Assembly: GCA_017888105.1 (NCBI GenBank)
Contig: JAGHGS010000168.1
Location: 1 to 12,739, forward strand
Direction: 5' to 3'
Source: Bacilli bacterium
GTDB taxonomy: Bacteria > Bacillota_I > Bacilli_A > RF39 > UBA660
Length of the DNA: 12,739 nucleotides
A program made the position numbers and the translations under genes. This document shows, one piece after another, positions 1-5,773 of this stretch. The notes beneath the pieces are model-generated. The model was not told the DNA's origin and did no database searches. It was given only the letters and a program-made list of their open reading frames with translations. How positions within the stretch are numbered: position 1 is the first letter of the stretch; each line of letters opens with the position of its first letter.

Positions 1-2
1 AT

Positions 3-890
3 GTAAAAACATTGACTCTTTATGAGAAATTTATTGAAAATATTGATAAGTATGTTTTAGATGATGCTTGTGATTGGCAAAAATTTAGGGTTAATACATT
101 AGATGCGATTCATAAAAAGACTTTGGGGTATGAAGATTTACCGGCTTTAATTTATTTAAATCTTAAATTAAATGGTTATAAAGGGTATGATGGATATATT
201 CATGTTGTTGTAGATGAGGCACAAGATTATGGATTATTTCATTTTCTAGTATTAAAAGAATTATTTAAAAATAGTACGTTTTCTATATTTGGAGATTTGG
301 CTCAGTCTATTTATTCTTATCAAAGTATTCATGATTGGGAAAGTGTGATTCATAATGTATTTGATGATAATATTTCATTACTTAAATTGGAAAAAAGTTA
401 TCGAACTACTTATGAAATTATGGAATCAGCAAATCTTATTTCAAAATGGTTTGGATTTTCTGATGCGAAAGCTGTTTTAAGACATGGAAAACCAGTAGAG
501 ATTGATCAAATTGATGCCAATCATGTTGCTTCTTATCTAAAAAATAAGATTGATTATTTTCTAAGTGTTGGTTTTCAAAGTGTTGCTATTATTTGTAAAG
601 ATGAGTCCTCTGTAAATGAATTATCCAAAAAATTAAATCAAAATAACATTATGCATCATAAAATAAGCTCTAAAAATACGGAATATGATGGTGGGGTTTG
701 TTTGGCTTCTAGTTATTTAGCAAAAGGATTAGAGTTTGATGCCGTTCTTATATTAGATGTTGAAAAATATGATGTTAATAAAGAATTGGATATGAAACTT
801 TTATATGTTGCTATGACACGGGGATTACATGAATTATATATTACTTATCAAAAAGATATTATCTATCCTTTGAGAAAGTTAAAACAGTAA
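3..890 (+). CDS. UvrD-family superfamily 1 DNA helicase, C-terminal part (5' truncated)
   Basis: The reading frame is open to the left edge of the window, so the start is missing and the TTG at 12 is only the first possible initiator inside it. The visible 292 residues carry late SF1 helicase motifs in order. The Walker B-like motif II is VVVDEAQDYG, near residue 66 counted from that TTG. A motif III-like FGDLAQSIYSYQ and a motif IV-like LEKSYRTTYEI follow. Then come LAKGLEFDAVLI (motif V region) and LLYVAMTRGLHEL (motif VI, with its Arg finger). The Walker A region would lie upstream, outside the window. The family are ATP-driven 3'-5' DNA translocases; HelD/RNA-polymerase-associated helicases and UvrD/PcrA share these motifs, so I cannot fix the subfamily. 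No hairpin terminator is evident after the stop. Confidence 0.88.
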   Translation, partial: VKTLTLYEKFIENIDKYVLDDACDWQKFRVNTLDAIHKKTLGYEDLPALIYLNLKLNGYKGYDGYIHVVVDEAQDYGLFHFLVLKELFKNSTFSIFGDLAQSIYSYQSIHDWESVIHNVFDDNISLLKLEKSYRTTYEIMESANLISKWFGFSDAKAVLRHGKPVEIDQIDANHVASYLKNKIDYFLSVGFQSVAIICKDESSVNELSKKLNQNNIMHHKISSKNTEYDGGVCLASSYLAKGLEFDAVLILDVEKYDVNKELDMKLLYVAMTRGLHELYITYQKDIIYPLRKLKQ

Positions 891-915
891 AGAATAGAAA
901 AATGGTGAAATGTTG

Positions 916-943
916 TTGCAAAAATAAAAAAATGTGATAGAAT
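916..943 (+). promoter_or_regulatory. Sigma-A promoter of the T-box thrS operon
   Basis: A TTGCAA -35 (916-921) and a TAGAAT -10 (938-943) are separated by 16 bases, and the -10 is extended by TG at 935-936. This puts the transcription start near 950, just ahead of the T-box leader. Confidence 0.6.
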
Positions 944-954
944 ATTATTAGTTG

Positions 955-1157
955 AAAAAGTTGTGATTAGGACATGACATTATTTTGCTTCTTATTAGCG
1001 AGATCGTGAGGGTGGAAGACGATTTAAGAAGACTTAATGTTACTACCTATGAACTGGCCTTGAAAAAGTGTCCCGGTTTAAAGCCGTTATGTTAAGTAAG
1101 TAATTAAGAGGATGGTACCGCTTAAATTTTAAGCTCCTTAGGTATCATTCTTTTTTT
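955..1157 (+). promoter_or_regulatory. T-box riboswitch, threonine-specific
   Basis: This tRNA-sensing leader lies upstream of the thrS operon. Stem I can be built from helices 970-974/1069-1073, 977-982/1035-1040, 988-994/1025-1031 and 1003-1007/1019-1023, with a terminal loop containing GGTGGAAG. Two adjacent threonine codons, ACT (1042-1044) and ACC (1045-1047), lie on the 3' side of the specifier region; I cannot decide which one reads the tRNA. A small stem III fits 1074-1078/1082-1086. The T-box core AGGATGGTACCG is at 1109-1120 (consensus AGGGTGGNACCG). In the antiterminator, 1109-1112 pairs with 1135-1138, leaving the 7-base bulge TGGTACC (1113-1119) above which GCTTAA/TTAAGC (1120-1134) forms the upper helix. 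TGGT would pair with the ACCA end of uncharged tRNA-Thr. The competing terminator uses the same 1109-1119 strand. Confidence 0.92.
1109..1157 (+). terminator. T-box regulated intrinsic terminator
   Basis: Bases 1109-1119 pair with 1141-1151 over 11 continuous base pairs (including G-U pairs), followed by a run of T to 1157. The small GCTTAA/TTAAGC hairpin (1120-1134) stays in the loop. The stem is mutually exclusive with the T-box antiterminator, so it should form when tRNA-Thr is charged. Confidence 0.88.
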
Positions 1158-1176
1158 ATTTGAAGGGTGGGATTTT

Positions 1177-1410
1177 ATGGAGATAAAACCAAAAGATAAG
1201 TTTAGACATTTTAAAGGAAGTATCATGGAAGTTGTATGTCTTGCTAAGAATTCAGAAAACTTAGAGGATATGGTTGTATATACTCATAATGGTGAGTGTT
1301 GGGTAAGACCATTATCCATGTTTTTAGATAAGGAAGATGTATCAACACGACCAGATAATGTAACTGGTCAAAAAGTGCGTTTTTTAAAAATAGAGGAGGA
1401 GAAAAAATGA
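1177..1410 (+). CDS. DUF1653 family small protein
   Basis: This 77-residue protein of unknown function has the DUF1653 pattern: a basic K-x-K-F-R-H-F-K-G opening (residues 5-14), a strand with V-x-x-L-A (about 19-23), then VVYT and the hallmark W-V-R-P-x-x-M-F near residues 42-49. The length is normal for a single-domain member. The family has no established biochemical role that I know of; a small beta-rich fold is expected. It is the first gene after the threonine T-box, preceded by an AAGGGTGGG ribosome binding site, and its TGA overlaps the thrS ATG (ATGA at 1407-1410). The two are therefore translationally coupled, and the protein should be made under threonine limitation. Confidence 0.85.
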   Translation: MEIKPKDKFRHFKGSIMEVVCLAKNSENLEDMVVYTHNGECWVRPLSMFLDKEDVSTRPDNVTGQKVRFLKIEEEKK

Positions 1411-3152
1411 TAAATATTAAAGAAGATAAAGATTTATATGTGTTAAATCACAGTTGTGCGCATTTGCTGGCACAAGCAGTAAAACACTTATACCCTAATG
1501 CAAAATTTTGGGTTGGACCTGTAATAGATGATGGTTTCTATTATGATATTGATTTAGGTGATGAAGTTATTAAAGAAGAAGATTTACCGAAAATCGAAAA
1601 AGAAATGAAAAAAATTGCTAAAGATGGCAAAAGAATTGTAAGACATGAAATTTCTAAAAAAGAAGCGTTAGAAATGTTTAAAGATGATCCATATAAGTTA
1701 GATTTAATTGAAAATATGGATGAAGGAGCTAATGTTATTAGTTGTTATACACAAGGAGATTTTACGGATCTTTGTCGTGGTCCTCATGTTGAATCCGTTA
1801 AAGAACTTAAACATTTTAAACTCTTAAAGGTTAGTGGTGCTTACTGGAAAGGGGACGCTAACAATAAGATGCTTCAAAGAATTTATGGTGTTTGTTTTAA
1901 AACCGAAGAAGATTTACAAGAACATTTATATTTACTTGAAGAAGCTAAAAAAAGAGATCATAAAAAATTAGGTAAAGAACTTGATTTATTTATGATGAGT
2001 GAATATGGTCCAGGATTTCCTTTCTTTTTACATAATGGTATGATTGTGAGAAATGAACTTGAAAATTTTTGGTATCAAGAACATACAAAAGAAGGATATG
2101 AGTTCATTAAAACCCCAATTATGCTTAATAAAGAATTATGGGAGTTATCAGGACATTGGTTTAATTATCGTGAGAATATGTATACGAGTGAAATTGATGA
2201 AAAAACATTTGCTATTAAGCCAATGAATTGTCCTGGTGGTATGCTTGTTTATAAAAATTCACTACATTCTTATAAGGATTTACCTTTAAGGGTAGGAGAA
2301 CTTGGTCAAGTTCATAGACATGAGGCAAGTGGCGCATTAAATGGTTTATTTAGAGTAAGAACATTTACACAAGATGATGCACATATTTTTATGAGAGAAG
2401 ATCAAATTGAGGAAGAAGTAATTCGTTTGATTAATTTTATTGATCGGATGTATAAAGTATTTGGGCTTACTTATGATATTGAATTGTCAACAAGACCAGA
2501 AGAGAAGTATATTGGAAGTATTGACATTTGGAATCATAGTGAAAAAGCTTTAGAAGATGCTTGTCATAAAGCTGGTCATGATTGTAAGATTAATCCTGGT
2601 GATGGAGCTTTTTATGGTCCTAAACTAGATTTTCATATTCGTGATTCTTTAGGTAGAGTATGGCAATGTGGAACGATTCAACTTGATATGAATTTACCAG
2701 AACGATTTGATTTGACTTATGTTGATTCAGATGGCTCTAAAAAAAGACCAGTTATGCTTCATCGTGTTATTTATGGCTCTATTGAAAGATTTATTGGTAT
2801 TTTGATTGAACATTATGCAGGAGCATTTCCACTTTGGCTTGCACCAATTCAAATTAATATTATTCCAGTTAATAATGAATATCATTTGGAATATGCAAAA
2901 GAGTTGCAAGAAGAATTTACTAAAAATCATTTCCGAGTTAAATTAGATGATCGTAATGAAAAACTTGGTTATAAAATGAGAGAAAGTCAGACAAAAAAAA
3001 TTCCATTAACGATTGTTGTTGGTGAAGAAGAAATGAAAAATCATTGTGTTAGTTATCGGGAATTTGGCAAACAAGAAACAATTACTGTTTCTAAGGAAGA
3101 ATTTATTTCTCAAGTAAGTGAATGTATAGAAAATAAAACATATAATTTGTAA
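1407..3152 (+). CDS. thrS: Threonyl-tRNA synthetase lacking the N-terminal TGS domain
   Basis: This cytoplasmic class II enzyme charges tRNA-Thr with threonine. At 581 residues it is about 60 shorter than E. coli ThrS (642). It starts directly at the editing domain, and the GAGGAGGAG ribosome binding site before ATG 1407 supports this short start. The editing site is complete: H15-x3-H19, C123 and H127 in DLCRGPH. The catalytic core has all three zinc ligands, C275 (MNCPGG), H326 (DDAHIF) and H452 (MLHR). From C123 onward these residues sit at a constant offset of 59 from E. coli. Motif 2 lies around 298-330 (HRHE at 303-306) and motif 3 is followed by SIERFIG. The C-terminal anticodon-binding domain covers roughly residues 480-575. 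Editing and aminoacylation should be intact. The gene is expressed behind DUF1653 under the threonine T-box and ends in a terminator. Confidence 0.97.
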   Translation: MINIKEDKDLYVLNHSCAHLLAQAVKHLYPNAKFWVGPVIDDGFYYDIDLGDEVIKEEDLPKIEKEMKKIAKDGKRIVRHEISKKEALEMFKDDPYKLDLIENMDEGANVISCYTQGDFTDLCRGPHVESVKELKHFKLLKVSGAYWKGDANNKMLQRIYGVCFKTEEDLQEHLYLLEEAKKRDHKKLGKELDLFMMSEYGPGFPFFLHNGMIVRNELENFWYQEHTKEGYEFIKTPIMLNKELWELSGHWFNYRENMYTSEIDEKTFAIKPMNCPGGMLVYKNSLHSYKDLPLRVGELGQVHRHEASGALNGLFRVRTFTQDDAHIFMREDQIEEEVIRLINFIDRMYKVFGLTYDIELSTRPEEKYIGSIDIWNHSEKALEDACHKAGHDCKINPGDGAFYGPKLDFHIRDSLGRVWQCGTIQLDMNLPERFDLTYVDSDGSKKRPVMLHRVIYGSIERFIGILIEHYAGAFPLWLAPIQINIIPVNNEYHLEYAKELQEEFTKNHFRVKLDDRNEKLGYKMRESQTKKIPLTIVVGEEEMKNHCVSYREFGKQETITVSKEEFISQVSECIENKTYNL

Positions 3153-3178
3153 GGGTATCTTTTGATACTCTTATTTTA
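3153..3178 (+). terminator. Intrinsic terminator after thrS
   Basis: The seven-base-pair stem GGGTATC/GATACTC (3153-3159/3164-3170, one G-T pair) has a TTTT loop and is followed by TTATTTTAT. It begins directly after the thrS stop. Confidence 0.8.
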
Positions 3179-3199
3179 TGCCAAAAAGTATAAAAAAGC

Positions 3200-3229
3200 T
3201 TGACAAAGTATTTAAAATGGTATTAAAAT
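3200..3229 (+). promoter_or_regulatory. Sigma-A promoter for the leader ORF and rel operon
   Basis: A perfect TTGACA -35 (3200-3205) and a TAAAAT -10 (3224-3229, five of six matches) are 18 bases apart. The expected start near 3236 leaves a short leader before the 3261 ATG. I see no comparably good promoter between here and rel. Confidence 0.7.
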
Positions 3230-3260
3230 GATAGCAATTACATTTTAAAGGAGTGAGAGT

Positions 3261-3383
3261 ATGACTTTAGATGCAGTTAAATTAAAACATTACTTTTGTT
3301 ATACAAATAATTTCTGCTCTAATTCTTTCTGCTCTTTTAATGATGTTATTTCTAAAAAAACAAGTGTCTTTCTGTCTGATTGA
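3261..3383 (+). CDS. 40-residue leader peptide upstream of rel
   Basis: ATG 3261 is preceded by a strong AAAGGAG (3247-3253) with 7-base spacing, and the frame runs 40 codons to TGA 3381-3383. The peptide has no signal sequence, membrane segment or recognisable domain. It is rich in Phe (6), Ser (6) and Cys (3), concentrated at residues 11-26 in the pattern YFCY, NNFCSN, SFCSF. Two of the three Cys codons are TGC, whereas all Cys codons I looked at in thrS are TGT. The last seven codons overlap the 5' arm and loop of a terminator that lies directly before the rel ribosome binding site. Leader peptides of transcription attenuators have this geometry: in E. coli pyrBI the leader ORF also overlaps the terminator, so a closely following ribosome prevents termination. 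The role is inferred from position; a small independent protein is the alternative. Confidence 0.6.
   Translation: MTLDAVKLKHYFCYTNNFCSNSFCSFNDVISKKTSVFLSD
3311..3335 (+). repeat. Direct repeat TTTCTGCTCT within the leader ORF
   Basis: The exact 10-base repeat TTTCTGCTCT occurs at 3311-3320 and 3326-3335, 15 bases apart and so in the same reading frame. Each copy encodes the Phe-Cys-Ser pattern. An imperfect third copy (TTTCTGTCT, 3369-3377) is in the terminator loop. These pyrimidine-rich tracts could be regulatory codons or pairing elements. Confidence 0.6.
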
Positions 3384-3398
3384 CGCTTGTTTTTTTTT
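3360..3398 (+). terminator. Attenuator-type intrinsic terminator before rel
   Basis: The nine-base-pair stem ACAAGTGTC/GACGCTTGT (3360-3368/3382-3390, one T-G pair) has a 13-base loop and eight T residues at 3391-3398. An A-run (3354-3359) can extend pairing into the U-run. It sits only 8 bases before the rel AAGGAGGTGG site, so transcripts from 3200-3229 must read through it to reach rel. A possible competing helix is 3292-3300 with 3359-3367 (one mismatch, one G-U), which would sequester the 5' arm; this pairing is weak evidence. Confidence 0.85.
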
Positions 3399-3419
3399 AT
3401 ATTTTAAGGAGGTGGAGTT

Positions 3420-4859
3420 ATGGGTGAAGTAAATGCTTTAAACTTATTTCAAATAGTGGAAGAGTATAATTCGGAAGAACTAGAAAAGATTAAGAAGGCA
3501 TATCAATATGCTCGTGATTTACATGCAGGTCAGACTAGACAAAGTGGTGAGGCTTATATTAATCATCCGTTAAATGTTGCTCTTATTTTGGCAGAAATGC
3601 ATGCTGATAGTGATACAATATGTGCTGGTTTGTTACATGATACTTTAGAGGATACTAATACAACAAAAGAAGATATTGCTTCTTTGTTTAATAAAAATGT
3701 TGCTAATTTAGTTGATGGTGTTACAAAGATTAGTAAACTTAATTTTTCTTCTAAACAAGCTCAAAATTTAGCGAATACAAGAAAGATTATTACAGGTATT
3801 ACTGAAGATGTGCGAATTATTATTATAAAATTAGCTGATCGACTTCATAATATGCGAACTTTGCAGTTTAAAACATCATTTAAACAGCAAGAAAATGCTT
3901 TAGAAACCATGGAAATATTTGTTCCCCTTGCTTATTATATTGGAGCATATCGGATTAAATCAGAATTAGAAGATTTGTCGTTAAGGTATTTAAAGCCCAA
4001 TACATATCGTACTTTAGAAGAAAAGAAATTGAAATTGGAGTCTCTTTATGAACCATATTTAAAGGAAATGCTTTTTAAAATTCAAATGATGCTTAATGAT
4101 AAAAATATTCTTAATGAGATTAAGATTCGTACTAAAAACATTTATGGCATTTATAAAAGATTATGTGATGGTCATAAGTTGTCAGATATTCATGATTTAT
4201 TTTCTCTTAAAATTATGGTTGATGAAATAGAGAAATGTTATATTGCTTTATATTTAATTCATAGTGAGTATCATCCTATTAATGATAAGTTTAAAGATTA
4301 TATTAGTAATCCTAAAACAAATATGTATCAGTCTTTACATACCACTGTTTTTGGACCGAATGACCGACTTGTGCAAACACAGATTAGAACATTTGATATG
4401 GATAAAGTAGCCTCATTTGGGCTTGCAACTTATTGGGATATTATGAAAGGAAACGCAAGAGAAGTTATGCAACAAGATTTAAAAGAAAAATATCAATTTT
4501 TTAAATCGTTAGTAGAAATTAATTCGGTATTTGGAGATAACCAAGAATTTGTTTTACAAGTAAAAAAAGAATTATTTGCAGATAAAATATATGTTTATAC
4601 TACAAAGGGAGAAGTAGTAGAATTGTCTAAAGGTGCTACCCCAATTGATTTTGCTTATAAAATACATACGGATATAGGTAATACTATGGTTGGTGCTGTT
4701 GTTAATGAGGAACATGTGTCAATTGATTATCAATTAAAGAATAAAGATAGAGTAAAAATTATTACAGATGAGTTATCTTTTGGGCCTAGAGAAGAATGGT
4801 TAGATAAAGTTGTTACAACTAGGGCTAGGAGGAAGATAAGAGAATGTGTTGGGAGGTAA
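3420..4859 (+). CDS. Rel-family (p)ppGpp hydrolase/synthetase homologue, C-terminally short, synthetase site degenerate
   Basis: The stringent-response RSH enzymes make and degrade (p)ppGpp. This 479-residue protein has an HD hydrolase domain (about 25-195), a RelA/SpoT synthetase domain (about 235-350) and a TGS domain (about 384-448). It then stops where family members continue for about 250 more residues (helical, zinc-finger and ACT/RRM domains). The hydrolase residues are complete: R40, H49, H73-D74, E77-D78, D140 and N144, at a constant offset of 4 from my recall of the Streptococcus Rel numbering. The synthetase keeps R-x-K, FKDYI and YQSLHT, but the catalytic Glu of the E-V-Q-I-R-T motif is Gln (Q319 in VQTQIRT). 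The following A-E-x-G and AAHW are ASFG and ATYW. I infer a protein biased to, or restricted to, (p)ppGpp hydrolysis. The RBS is AAGGAGGTGG, and the gene lies behind an attenuator at the head of a four-gene cluster. Confidence 0.9.
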   Translation: MGEVNALNLFQIVEEYNSEELEKIKKAYQYARDLHAGQTRQSGEAYINHPLNVALILAEMHADSDTICAGLLHDTLEDTNTTKEDIASLFNKNVANLVDGVTKISKLNFSSKQAQNLANTRKIITGITEDVRIIIIKLADRLHNMRTLQFKTSFKQQENALETMEIFVPLAYYIGAYRIKSELEDLSLRYLKPNTYRTLEEKKLKLESLYEPYLKEMLFKIQMMLNDKNILNEIKIRTKNIYGIYKRLCDGHKLSDIHDLFSLKIMVDEIEKCYIALYLIHSEYHPINDKFKDYISNPKTNMYQSLHTTVFGPNDRLVQTQIRTFDMDKVASFGLATYWDIMKGNAREVMQQDLKEKYQFFKSLVEINSVFGDNQEFVLQVKKELFADKIYVYTTKGEVVELSKGATPIDFAYKIHTDIGNTMVGAVVNEEHVSIDYQLKNKDRVKIITDELSFGPREEWLDKVVTTRARRKIRECVGR

Positions 4860-5772
4860 AAAGTTTTTAGAAAATGTAGATGCTCCAAAAGACGATATTA
4901 TTTCTTCTAATGATGTTTTCGAATTTTTAAAGAAACGAAATTGTAGAGAAGAAGATATTAATCTTATAAAAGAATTTGTTGGTAACAATTATGTTTTAGA
5001 TGCTTCTGGTTTTAGTGGTAATACTACATTGTTAGTAGATGGAGAAAGCGGTTGTTGTATTAAAATAAGTGATATTCCATCTAATTTACAGGATTTGAAA
5101 ATATTATCAAATTTCTTTAGTAAATATAAATATACTAGTAATGTTATAAGCTATATTTCTACTAATAAAGATTATTTAATAACAGAAAAAATTAATGCTA
5201 ACTTAGTTTTGCAAGAGTTTCGAGATATAAATGTAGTGGCGAATATAATGGGAAGATATTTAAGAGAATTTCATGATACTGTGTGGGATATTCAATATTT
5301 TTCTGATGATGAGAGGAGATTATTACGAGATAATTCTGATAAATTTATCACTACTGCTCTTAAACATGATGTTGGTTTGAGTTTTTTTGCAGACTATTTG
5401 GGTGATCATGATTTTCACGCTATGAAAAACTATATTGAAAAATACGGCTATTTGTTTGATTCTGATGAAGTTCTTGTACATGGTGATTTTAATCCTAAAA
5501 ATATATTTTCTAAAAATGGCGAATTGTATAGAATAATTGATTTTAGTGATTCTCATTTTGGTGATAGACACTATGATATTTATTTTTCAATGTGGTCATG
5601 TTTGCTATATTATGGTTTGCTAAATCATAAGGAGGTTATGGATCGCTTTATAGATGTTTTTTTAAAGTCTTATGGAATTGAAAAAATAGACTTTGATAGA
5701 ATGAAATTATGTAATAAAATAGTTTGTATGTATTGGCAAGAAAATAATGATATTAATTATTTAAGGAGGTAG
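4846..5772 (+). CDS. APH/choline-kinase family phosphotransferase, substrate unknown
   Basis: This 308-residue protein kinase-like small-molecule kinase of the cytoplasm has a catalytic loop H212-G-D-F-N-P-K-N219, with D214 as base and N219 as metal ligand. The metal-binding D232-F-S-D follows, then GDRHYDI. A Lys in the CCIKI strand, near residue 67, fits the ATP-binding lysine of the N-lobe. Family members phosphorylate aminoglycosides, choline, homoserine, methylthioribose or sugars; nothing in the sequence fixes the substrate, and residence in a Rel operon argues against simple drug resistance. The start is probably GTG 4846, overlapping the end of rel by 14 bases. The AGGAGG at 4827-4832 is 13 bases away, so translation is likely coupled to rel. 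No better start exists in frame nearby. The stop overlaps the ribosome binding site of the next gene. Confidence 0.8.
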   Translation: MLGGKKFLENVDAPKDDIISSNDVFEFLKKRNCREEDINLIKEFVGNNYVLDASGFSGNTTLLVDGESGCCIKISDIPSNLQDLKILSNFFSKYKYTSNVISYISTNKDYLITEKINANLVLQEFRDINVVANIMGRYLREFHDTVWDIQYFSDDERRLLRDNSDKFITTALKHDVGLSFFADYLGDHDFHAMKNYIEKYGYLFDSDEVLVHGDFNPKNIFSKNGELYRIIDFSDSHFGDRHYDIYFSMWSCLLYYGLLNHKEVMDRFIDVFLKSYGIEKIDFDRMKLCNKIVCMYWQENNDINYLRR

Positions 5773-5773
5773 C

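Noticed and set aside
4800..4900. Possible frameshift in rel separating it from a C-terminal regulatory half in the next frame
   Set aside because: The downstream frame encodes a complete APH-type kinase with HGDFN and DFSD motifs, not the Rel helical, zinc-finger or ACT domains, and the rel product ends cleanly after TGS.
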